A stretch of DNA of 64,000 nt from Delphinapterus leucas (taxonomy: Eukaryota; Chordata; Mammalia; Artiodactyla; Monodontidae): NCBI RefSeq assembly GCF_002288925.2, contig NW_022098043.1, positions 7,962,331 to 8,026,330 of the forward strand, in the 5' to 3' direction. Numbering within the stretch: position 1 is the first letter of the stretch; the number at the start of each line of letters is the position of its first letter. Both the position numbers and the translations under genes were made by a program. The notes under the pieces are model-generated. The model worked only from the letters and a program-made list of their open reading frames with translations, was not told where the DNA came from and did not search any database. Below are positions 43,411 to 52,933 of this stretch, in pieces.

Positions 43411-44820
43411 TAAACACTGAGAGTTGTCTTTGTCTGCTCATCAGACCCTCCTCTCTTCCAGTCTCAACCTCCAGCCTCTAGACCACAAGGGTGAGCACAC
43501 GTCCCAGATTGGGCAACAATATTATCCTATCTCTTGGCCACAGTGATTGGTCCAGGCAAAGACATATGACCCAAGACAGCCAATGTGAGGTCTTCCCTGA
43601 GATTTTTCCCTTGTCGTCCACCTGCCTCCCCACCCTGCCCTAGTTCTTTTTGCACGATGAAGAGCTTAACCTGATACTTCTTGCAACTATGATCTAATTG
43701 AAAGGAGAAAGACTAATGGTGCTAGGAGAGACTGAAGCAAACAGGCAGAGGAAAGCAAAGGAGGGGAGGAGGGAGAGGGGAAGGGGAGAAAAGAAGAGAA
43801 TGAATAAATACTGATGAATTTGAGCCCTGGATCCATGTGTCCCAGAGGCCAGCTTCACCACTATGCTTTTCCTACTTAGAATATTGGGTCTATAATTCTT
43901 CCATTTTGGCTTAAGCTAGTTTGAGTTGGGTCTGGCTAGGACTACAGCAAGGCAAGCTTGCTTGTATGCTCCAGGGAATGAGTGTCCTTAAATTTGTACC
44001 CTAGACTCCTCACTGCCTAGTCTTCGCCTGAGTTAAGTTTCAATGACTTATACTTGAATGAATTCTTGGCTAATAAAAACTCTGCTTATATTTTGTAATT
44101 GCAAGTTAGAAACATATTAGTTTCTATTTGATCAACGTATGAGTTGATCAAATTAGCCAAATACATTTAAATATTAATGAGAATATCCTGAAGAACACAG
44201 ACAACTGGGTCAAAGCCAGTGGATTTCTAGGCTAAGAAAGTAATCTGTAGCCCATTTCACAACTGCCAACCACTGGCTTGGTTATAACAGAAGCTGTGAA
44301 TTAGAAAACATGATTGTATTGGTCATAACTCGGTCATATATCATTTGTAAACTTCTCAGAGCTCCTGTCACTCTGACTTGTCTTATGGCTGGTAGAATGG
44401 ACGCTGAGAATTCATTCCTCATTCCTCGGGTAACAGTGCCTAGAACAGTGCTTGTTGCATAGAAGGCACTCAGTTGGTATTTGTTGGATTGAACTGAACA
44501 GCACCTGATCTCTGGACACCTCTCTCCTCATACACGTCTAATAGCGGGTATGTCACTTCTTGGCTAGTCAGTGTTTTTCCTCCCCTGGCTTCAGCGATTA
44601 GCTCAGGGATGGATACGTGACCCAAGGCAGTCCATGAGACTCAGATTCCTGGACTTTTCTTGAAACTAGTGGGAACGAAAAGTCCTCTTCCACCGGGGTT
44701 GCAAAGCTATGAGGATGTGGTTCTGGGGCTCCCAGTGGCCATTTTATGACCTGGGGAATGACTGTCAAAGAATGGAACTAACAGAGGAATGAGACAGAGA
44801 AAGGTGAGTACTAATTACGT
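43411..44820. other. single-copy non-coding DNA
   Basis: No gene recognised. About 44390-44490 has an L2/MIR-like tail (CAGTGCCTAGAACAGTGCTT). The purine-rich stretch 43745-43805 (GGAGGGAGAGGGGAAGGGGA) is a local composition bias. Confidence 0.45.
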
Positions 44821-46619
44821 TGATTTGAGTCCCTTTGGGGTGGGGTGGGGGCAGCTGTGGCTCACTCTTGGGGACATAGACACTGGCAGCAGCCATATTT
44901 GAGAGCTTTGGGCACTGCTGCCCACATCTTAGGATCCTCCCTCTAGTTCTTTAGTGCCAAGACCTGACCCCACCCAACAGCCTGTGGGCACCAATGCTGA
45001 GACTCCTCAGGCCAAACAACTAACTGGGCAGGGACACAGCCCCTCCCATCATTAGACAGGCTGCCTAAAGACCTCCTGAGCCAACAGTCACCTCTAGACA
45101 CAGCGCCCTAGACAGTCTGCCTGCCAGACACTCTGCCCCCCAGAGGGCCAAGACCCAGCTCCACCCACCAGTGGGCAGGCACAGGCCCTGCCCTCCAGGA
45201 AGCCTGCCCTAGCCTTTAGACCAGCCTCACCCACCAGGGGGCAGACACTGGACAGTAGAAAACCATGATCCCACAGCCCGTGATACCTACCCTGGGACTA
45301 GTTGGGCCCCAGCCCTGCCCACTAGCAGGCCAACGCAAGCTTTGGGACACCCCGGACCCCATACTCAGTTGTGTCAGGAACTGGTCCCCCTCCCGCCAGT
45401 GGTCTGACACAATCTCTGGGATCCCTGGGCCCTGCGGCCAGACTCCAGGACCCAGCTCTGCCTGCCAGTAGTTTAGCACTAACCCTGGGACCTGGCTTCA
45501 CCCACCAGTGTGTGGGCAACAGCCCCGGAATCTTTGGAACCCTGACTCCACCCACCAGTGAGGCAGCACTAGCCCTGGGGTCCTCCAGGGTCCTGCAGCC
45601 AGGTTCCTCATGACCAGGCCCCACTAACCGGCAGCCAGCAGCATCTGTACAAGGCAGGGCTTGGCAACCAATGGGGCTACGGGCCAACCAAGCCTACCAG
45701 ACTGTCCACACGGTCAGCCCTCCACAAAAGAAGGACCCATGCAGCCCTCTCAGGGGGAACCCCTAGAGCATGTAGCTTGGGTGATGAGAGGGACACATAG
45801 GACATCTACAAAGGGCCACTTCTCCAAAGTCGAGAGACATAACTAACCTACCACATACGTAAAAATACAAATAGCAACTTAGACAAAATGAGGTGACAGA
45901 GGAATATGTTCCAGACAAAGGAAAAAGATAAAACCCCAGAAGAAGGACTAAGTGAAGTGGAGATAGGCAATCTACCTGAGAAAGAGTTCAGAGTAATGAT
46001 CATAAAGATGATCAAAGAACTTGGGAGGACAATGGATGCACAAAGCGAGAAGTTAGAAGTTTTAAACAAAGAGTTAGAAAATATACAGAACAACCAGAAA
46101 TGAAGAATATAGTAACTGAAGATTACTCTAGAAGGAATCGACAGACTAAATGATATAGAGGAACAGATCAGTGAGCTGGAAGACAGAGTTGGGGAAATCA
46201 CTGTCACTGAACAGAAAAAAGAAAAAAGAATGAAATGAGGACAGTTTAAGAGACCTCTGGGACAACATCAAATGCACTAATATTTGCATTATAGGGATCC
46301 CAGAAGGAGAAGAGAGAGAGAAAGGGCCTGAGAACATATTTGAAGATATAATAGTGGAAAACTTCCCTAACCTGGGAAAGGAAACAGTCACCCAAGTCCA
46401 GGAAGCACAGGGAGTTACATACAGGATTAACCCCAAAAGGAGCACACACCAAGACACACTGTAATAAAAATGACAAAAGTTAAAGAGAGACTATTAAAAG
46501 CAGCAAAGGAAAAACAACGAATAACATACAAGGGACTCCCATAAGACTATCACCTGGTTTTCAGAAATTCTGCAGGCCAGAGGGAGTGGAACAACATATT
46601 TAAAGTGATTTGAGTCCCT
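44821..46619 (+). mobile_element. L1 with 5' UTR and partial ORF1 but no 3' end, flanked by a target duplication
   Basis: TGATTTGAGTCCCT is present unchanged at 44821-44834 and 46606-46619. Between them is a plus-strand L1. Its G-rich 5' start (GGGGTGGGGTGGGGGCAGCT, near 44837), a GC-rich repetitive 5' UTR (about 44930-45660) and ORF1 text (open at 45906-46103, then frame-broken to 46605) are in order. The insertion stops inside ORF1 at ACAACATATTTAAAGTGAT. ORF2, the 3' UTR and the poly(A) are absent. The expected ORF1 text continues with GTGAT at that point, so the 3' junction shares bases with the target. Confidence 0.85.
44930..45660 (+). repeat. tandem monomer-like region in L1 5' UTR
   Basis: The phrase CACCCACCAGTGGGC and variants (CCACCCACCAGTGAGGC, TTCACCCACCAGTGTGTGGG, CTGCCCACTAGCAGGCC) recur about every 50-80 bases together with CTGGGACCC/CTGGGATCC. 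This looks like diverged promoter monomers. Confidence 0.65.
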
Positions 46620-47010
46620 GGATCCAGCCAACCCTGAGCTTTTCAGTCATTTGAACAAACATATTCTATTTCTTCTTAAGTGTATTAGATTTGGGCTTTT
46701 GCACTTGTCTCTGAAAGAGCCCTCATTAATGCAGTTAGTTTTTAAAATCTGTTCGTTTTTAAGATGCTCTTACCAATGCCAGTTCACTGGGATTACACAA
46801 TGAGGTTTACTATCTCAGTGACAAGAAGTTCAGGGATGGAGTGCCTTCAGGCAGTTTGATTAAAGCTCTGGCTCCACTTCTCTATGATTCTGTTAGCCTT
46901 GCCCTTCTCCATGTATTGGTCTTGGTGGCAGCAAGACGGCTTTGACAGTTGCATTACCTCCAGATGTATTTGTCAGAGGAAGAAAAGGGACCATGTCTTT
47001 GCTTCTTAAG
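46620..47010. other. single-copy non-coding DNA
   Basis: No gene seen between the L1 insertion and the next SINE. Confidence 0.4.
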
Positions 47011-47215
47011 AGAAGATTTCCCCGGGGGCTTCCCTGGTGGTGCAGTGGTTGAGAGTCCGCCTGCCGATGCAGGGGACACGGGTTCATGCCCCGGACCGGG
47101 AAAATCCCACATGCAGCGGAGCGGCTGGGCCCGTGAGCCATGGCCGCTGAGCCTGTGTGTCCGGAGCCTGTGCTTCGCAACGGGAGAGGCCACAACAGTG
47201 AGAGGTCCGCGTACC

Positions 47216-47249
<34 letters not shown>

Positions 47250-47261
47250 AGGACTTCCCCG
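47011..47261 (+). mobile_element. CHR SINE, GGCCGCTGAG-type, plus
   Basis: AGAAGATTTCCCCG (47011-47024) and AGAGGACTTCCCCG (47248-47261) flank it, 12 of 14 identical. It starts GGGGCTTCCCTGGTGGTGCA and has a run of about 29 A (47218-47246). Confidence 0.93.
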
Positions 47262-47855
47262 AAGTCCCTCAGCAGACCTTCCATCCAGCTCATTGGTCAG
47301 AACTGGATCACATGCTCATTCCCAAGCCAATCCCTGGCAAGGGCAATGGGACCACCATGATTGGCTGGGGCTGAGGCCAAAGGTTTGCCTCCCTGCAGCA
47401 CAGGGTCCCACAGCGGGTCCTACATTTACCGCTTCCTCTCCAGCATGTACAGTCTGTTTTCTTTTCGAGTTCTACCCTATCTGTCCACACAGAGACAACT
47501 CCCGCCCATCTTAAGGAAAAGCTCTTCATTCGACCTTGCACCCTTTCTAGCCACCATGTTTCTCTCCTGACTTCCATGAAAATTAGGTGGGCTCATGGTT
47601 GACAGAACTCAAAGGAAGTTACTGAGGTGTGCAGAAGGGCTCTATATTCAGCGTCTTCCTCAAAATGGACAGAGGCTCAAGAAGGTAGAACCAGGGCCGA
47701 GGAGGTGAAGTGTCAGAGATACAAGATGGCAGTAGACTCCCTGTGAGGTGATGACTTCTCCACCAGGCGAACTATTCAAGCAAAGGCTGGATGACCCTCT
47801 CTGGGTCCATGTAGAGAGCTTCTCCTATTGGGAGTGAGTTTGGATTGAGTCTGTT
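47262..47855. other. single-copy non-coding DNA
   Basis: No gene recognised. Short overlapping frames only. Confidence 0.4.
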
Positions 47856-48150
47856 CATTCATTCATTTATTTATTTATTCAACAAATATTTATTGAGCAC
47901 CTACTGTATGCCAGGTACTGGGCTAAATACTGAGGATGCAGCAGTTAACAAGACAGAAACACTCCTGGGGTCACTCAGCTTAGGGGTTAGCAGGGGAGAT
48001 GGACCTTAAGTGAATAATTATACACATAAAAATATAGTTACAGGTATTGTAGGATGACCCTCAAAGTCCCTTCGAATCAAAGATTTACGATTTTTACGTA
48101 TAATGCTTAGCTCAGTGCCTGGCACATAGTAGGTGTTCAGTAAGTGTTAA
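47856..48150 (+). repeat. old TGCCAGGTACT-type repeat and MIR/L2-like tail
   Basis: TTCAACAAATATTTATTGAG, CACCTACTGTATGCCAGGTA and AGCAGTTAACAAGACAGAAA, then CAGTGCCTGGCACATAGTAG at 48113-48132. Confidence 0.7.
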
Positions 48151-48499
48151 CAACTGTAGGTATTCCCTAACCTTGGAGCCTATGTTTCCTCCTCCGAACC
48201 TCTGTATTATTTATGTCTGAGTGGTACTCATTTGCCATTCAGACATACTTTTATTATTAAACTTTGAATTTGTTTATCTGGTGACTACAGTAAACATTTT
48301 TTCCCCCAGAAACTATATTAACCTACTAAATGATGCTGAACCGATTCAACTGGTTAAAAAACAAGAATTGTTCACATTCATCCACTTCCTTGCCTATCTT
48401 TTGCAAGCCAAGAACACAAATAATAATTAAAAGGAGAAGAATTCCTAATATATCTACAGCACTTTCTGGCACATCAGCTTATCTGGGCCGACAGCAGTC

Positions 48500-48790
48500 C
48501 TGCGCAGAGAGCAGGACTATTATCCCCCTTTTCCAGCTGAGAAAACTAAGGCTTAGAATATCAGTTTTCCGGTACCTGGGGAGGAGAGTGCTGCTTCTTC
48601 CAGTTCTCAAGCAGCTTGAATAGAATCCCTGCTAAAAGACACCTGGGGAATCATCTACTTCTCTCTTCCCACTTTACAGATGAGAAACTGAGACTCAGGA
48701 AGGTGCTGGGACTTGACAGTAATCACGTGGCTAGTAAATGGCAGAGCTGATGTAGGACTCAGGACAGCTGACTGCCAAGCCTGTCCTAAT
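48500..48790 (-). repeat. two MIR-like fragments, minus
   Basis: TTTCCAGCTGAGAAAACTAA (about 48530) and CTTTACAGATGAGAAACTGA ... GTGGCTAGTAAATGGCAGAG (48673-48750). Confidence 0.7.
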
Positions 48791-48846
48791 TCACCCTTTC
48801 CTAATACACAGCGTGCTGGTCCTTCCCACTGACCAACAGGTGCTGT

Positions 48847-49242
48847 TAATAATTAAGGGTGGGGTGGGAGGGAGGGAGACGCAAGAGGGAACAGATATGG
48901 GAACATATGTGTATGTATAACTGATTCATTTTGTTATAAAGCAGAAACTAACACATCATTGTAAAGCAATTACACTCCAATAAAGATGTTAAAAAAATAA
49001 TAATAGGGCTTTCCTGGTGGCGCAGTGGTTGAGAGTCTGCCTGCCGATGCAGGGGACACGGGTTCGTGCCCCGGTCCGGGAAGATCCCACATGCCGTGGA
49101 GCGGCTAGGCCCATGAGCCATGGCCGCTGAGCCTGAGCGTCCGGAGCCTGTGCTCCGCAACGGGAGAGGCCACAACAGTGAGAGGCCCGCGTACCGCTAA
49201 AAAAAAAAAAAAATAATAATAATAATAATAATTAAGGGTGGG
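48847..49242 (+). mobile_element. L1 3' tip carrying a SINE in its tail, perfect 17-bp target duplication
   Basis: TAATAATTAAGGGTGGG stands at 48847-48863 and 49226-49242. The first part (48864-48999) is a 5'-truncated plus-strand L1 3' UTR (GGGAACATATGTGTATGTAT ... CTCCAATAAAGATGTT). The second part (49006-49215) is a CHR SINE in the same orientation. AAAAAAATAATAATA occurs both just before and just after the SINE, so the SINE probably landed in the L1 A-rich tail. Confidence 0.92.
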
Positions 49243-49310
49243 TGGGGGGATGGGGGATGGGGGTGGGGAGAGGGGTGGGAGTGAGGGGAGGGGGAGGGAG
49301 GGGGTCCCGC
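49237..49310 (+). repeat. G-rich, quadruplex-prone tract
   Basis: Many G-runs of 3-6 (GGGTGGGGGGATGGGGGATG and onward) within about 70 bases on the plus strand. Confidence 0.8.
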
Positions 49311-49849
49311 ATTTCCCAGGTGAGGCTGGAGGTAAAGGTAGTCACAGGGCTTGAGGCTTACCTGGGTCCCTGATACAGCTCAGTGTGGAGCCACAGTCAG
49401 CCTCAGGGCTCCGCTTACATCTCCAGCCCCCGCCGTTCCTTCAATCTCCCTTTCCTAGGCCCTGGGCCCTTCTCCCTTGCTGTTTGCCTTCTACATCCTG
49501 TGCTCTTGGCGCCCCCTTGTGGCTAAAAGTATCCACTGCCGCCTTGACTGCACCTGTTCCCGGGAGAATCCGAGAGATCATGGAATGTGGAGATGAAGGA
49601 CCCTTAGAGATAATATTACAAATTGTTTCCATTTTTCTTGGTGGAATCCTGCCTTCCAGACTAGGTTCCCAAATGTATTGTTATTGACTAACTCTCTGAA
49701 TAGGAATAACGTGTGTGGTTCAGGGTAGGAAATGACTCCCATCAATCACCAAGTTGTTTGTAGCGCCAAACAACCTGAACGAGATAAAAGTCGGTAGTTT
49801 TAGTGCGTAAGCATGTAGCTCTGGAGAAAGATGAAGCTGGGTAAACTCT
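49311..49849. other. single-copy non-coding DNA
   Basis: No gene seen. The plus frame at 49385-49687 has no domain. Confidence 0.4.
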
Positions 49850-49985
49850 GCCACTTCACCTCACCGAACCTCAGTTTGCGCATCTGTAAAATGGGGATAA
49901 AAATAATACCTAACTACTTTGTAGGGAGATGGGAGAATGGCATGGAAAGCACAGTGCCTGGAACACCATATACAAAAATTAACTT
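49850..49985 (+). repeat. MIR fragment, plus
   Basis: AACCTCAGTTTGCGCATCTG, TAAAATGGGGATAAAAATAA and AGCACAGTGCCTGGAACACC in order. Confidence 0.8.
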
Positions 49986-50049
49986 GTGTGATATATAGGA
50001 AAGTGGTTAAGATACCAGATCCTAAGAGATCTCATCACATGGAGAATTT

Positions 50050-51440
50050 TTTTCTTTTATTTTTAGTATCTATATGAGATGATGGATGTTAACTGAATGT
50101 ATTGTGGTAATCACTTCACAATATATGTAAGTCAAATCATGCTGTACATCTTAAACTTACACACTGATGGATGTCAATTATTTCTCAATAAAACTGAAAA
50201 AACTTAACTCAAAATGGACCACAGACCTAAATATAAAACCTAAAACTATCAAACTTTTAGGAGAAAACATAGGAGAAAAATCATTGTGATTTTAGGTTAA
50301 GCAAAGATTTCTTAAATGCAACACCAAAAGCATGATCCATAAAGGAAAAACCCCGATAAACTGGACTTCATAAAAATCAAGAACTTCTGCTATTCAAAAG
50401 ACAATTAAAGAGAATGAGAAGTCAAGCCACGATATTGAAGAAAATATTTGCAAATCACATATTTTGTAAAGGACTTGTATCCAAAATATACAAAGAACCC
50501 TCAATAATTAGAAAACAACTCAATTAAAAAGTGGGGAGGGCTTCCCTGGTGGCGCAGTGGTTGAGAGTCCGCCTGCCGATGCAGGGGACACGGGTTCGTG
50601 CCCCGGTCTGGGAGGATCCCATGTGCCGCGGAGCGGCTGGGCCCGTGAGCCATGGCCGCTGAGCCTGCGCGTCCGGAGCCTGTGCTCCGCAACGGGAGAG
50701 GCCACAGTAGTGAGAGGCCCGTGTACGGCAAAAAAAAAAAAAAAAATTCCTGGGAGATAAAAATAGAATCTGAGCAATGAAATAAAGTCTAACCTTTAAA
50801 AAAAAATAGTGGGAAAAAGATTTGAGCAGATACTTCACTCACAAAGATATGTGGGTGGCAAGTAAGCACATAAAAGATGTTTGACATCATTAGTCATTAG
50901 AGAAATGTTTAAAACCAAAAGAGTGATTATACCAAATGTTGCTGAGGATGTGAAGGACTGTTGGGATTCTCATATACTGGTGGGAACGTAAAACAGTGCA
51001 ACCATTTGGGGAACTTCTGGGCAGTTTCTTAAGAAGTTAAACATATGACCCAGCCATTCTTGTCCTAGGAATTTACCCAAGAGAAGTGAAAGCATTTGTC
51101 CATACAAAGACTTAAACATGCGTGTTCAAAGCAGCTTTATTTGTAATAGTTAAAACCTGGAAACAACCCAAATGTCCATTAACAGGTCAATGGATAAACA
51201 AATTGTGATGGATTCATATAATGGAACATTACTCAGCAATAAAAAAGGAATGAACTATTAGTGATACATACAACGATATGGATAAATGTCAAAATAATTA
51301 TTCTGAGTGAAAGAAGCCAGAGAAGAGAGAGTACATACCATGTGATTCTATGTATATGAACTGTTAGAAAATGAAAACTAACTTACAGTGATAGAAAGCA
51401 GATCTGTGGTCACCTGGGGATGAGGTGGAGTTTAAATCAT
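50050..51440 (+). mobile_element. old L1 3' portions, plus, interrupted by a SINE
   Basis: 50050-50205 is an L1 3' end (GATGGATGTTAACTGAATGT ... CAATTATTTCTCAATAAAAC). 50206-51440 is a second, more internal L1 piece covering the ORF2 C-terminal region and 3' UTR (GGACCACAGACCTAAATATA ... CCATTAACAGGTCAATGGAT ... ATGGAACATTACTCAGCAAT). All frames are broken. Confidence 0.75.
50526..50813 (+). mobile_element. CHR SINE with apparent 3' transduced segment
   Basis: The SINE begins at 50538 (GGGCTTCCCTGGTGGCGCAG) and its A-run is at 50730-50746. Then comes a 51-base segment (50747-50797) unlike the surrounding L1, containing AATAAA (50781-50786), then a second A-run (50798-50806). The broken L1 text resumes at TAGTGGGAAAAAGATTTG. 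AAAAAGTGGG (50526-50535) and AAAATAGTGGG (50803-50813) are the probable target copies. The unit is therefore SINE, extra sequence, second tail. Confidence 0.75.
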
Positions 51441-51720
51441 TATAAAAAGAAAAAGGTCTCCCTGATACCCTGCATGATGTCAGGGGGCATGTCCAGCATA
51501 GCATCCCTGGGTCCTACCAAATCTGGGAGAGTACATTGGATGGGTTAAATGCTCATTAAAAATATGCTGACATTCGATAATTCCTAATAATTATTATGTT
51601 AGGGGCTCTCCCAAGGGAAAGCTCTGTAAGGAAAGTGAGTGATAACCTGATGTGATTGTCAACACTTCTTCTATCTTTTATTTCCTTTGGCACACCTGTG
51701 TGGCCACATCAGCGCAGGAT

Positions 51721-51997
51721 GCCTGCTTTCATATTTATTCATCTTACTTATTTTTGACTGTGTTGAGTCTTAGTTGCGGCATGCGGGGTCTTCGTTGAGG
51801 CATGCGGGGTCTTTCATTGCAGCATGGGGGCTCTCTCATTGAGGCACGCGAGCTCAGTAGGTGCAGCGCATGGGCTTAGTTGCCCCTGGCATGAGGGATC
51901 TTAGTTCCGCGACCAGGGATCGAACCCGCATCCCCTGCATTTGAAGGCGGATTCTTTACCACTGGACCACCAGGGAAGTCCCAGCCTTCTTTCAAAT
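51721..51997 (-). mobile_element. CHR-type SINE, intermediate length, minus
   Basis: GCCTGCTTTCATAT (51721-51734) and GCCTTCTTTCAAAT (51984-51997) flank a minus SINE with a TTATTTTTGACTGTG tail. GCATGCGGGGTCTTCGTTGA repeats in its middle, and the head is intact (CCACCAGGGAAGTCCC). Confidence 0.9.
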
Positions 51998-52440
51998 CTA
52001 TCAGGTGCCTGGACCCTGCCAAGTGTCTCACTGGAATGGACAGCCTATGAGGGCATTTACCCAGTGACTCATAGGGAAACCAACAGCCTAAGTCTGGAAC
52101 TCAGTGCTTCCAGTGGTGATGTCCTTAGTAACCCCATCTCTCCCAGGATTGCTCCCCCTAGATTCTCTGCCTGGTACCTTAGGAACTTACCTTACTTTCT
52201 CTAAGTCAGAGGCTTAACTTGTGATTAAGTGAGGAGAGCCATTCTGAGCTGAGAATGGTTCCCTAGGTATATCTGGCTGTGGCCGAAATTGCCCATCTTT
52301 TATCACTCCTACCAAGGTCCACATGATGTAAATTTCAAAATATCCCAATAGGATCAAGCTCCACCTGGCTGATGAAGGATTTCAGCCTTTGGCCAGAAAA
52401 AAAAAAAAGAAAAAAGGCAGGGTTATTTAAAACCAAACTG
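51998..52440. other. single-copy non-coding DNA
   Basis: No gene seen. Confidence 0.4.
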
Positions 52441-52442
52441 CT

Positions 52443-52811
52443 TTAAGAATGACAATCTTTTATGGAAAACAAACTTATGGTTAGCAAAGGGGAAAGGAGG
52501 GGGAGGGATAAATTAGGAATTTAGTATTAACATATACACACTACTATATATAAAATAGATAAATAACGAGGACCTACTGCATAGCACAGGGAACTACATT
52601 CAATATCTTGTAATAACCTATAATGGCAACGAATCTGAAAAAGTATTGATACATGTGTAACTCAATAGACATAAGAATAGATATATATGTATAACTGAAT
52701 CACTTTGCTGTACACCTGAAACATTGTAAACCAACTATAATTCAATTAAAAAAACAATTTAAAAAATCTGATGTTGGAAACCCCTCCCCCCAAAAAGAAT
52801 GATGGTCTTTT
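52443..52811 (+). mobile_element. L1 3' end (A) of a stacked group, plus
   Basis: The L1 3' UTR runs from about 52460 (GGAAAACAAACTTATGGTTA) to TTCAATTAAAAAAACAATTT. TTTAAGAATGACAATCTTTT on its left and AGAATGATGGTCTTTT (52796-52811) on its right are diverged copies of one target. Confidence 0.75.
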
Positions 52812-52933
52812 TTTTAAAAAAACATCTTTATTGGGGTGTAATTGCTTTACAATGTTGTGTTAGTTTCTGCTGTATAACAAAGTGAATCAGCTATACATAT
52901 ACATATATCCGCATATCAGAATGATGGTCTTTT
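52796..52933 (-). mobile_element. very short L1 3' tip (B), minus, perfect 16-bp target duplication
   Basis: AGAATGATGGTCTTTT stands at 52796-52811 and 52918-52933. The insert of about 106 bases (52812-52917) is the minus-strand L1 3' terminus (AACATCTTTATTGGGGTGTA ... CAAAGTGAATCAGC). Confidence 0.92.
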
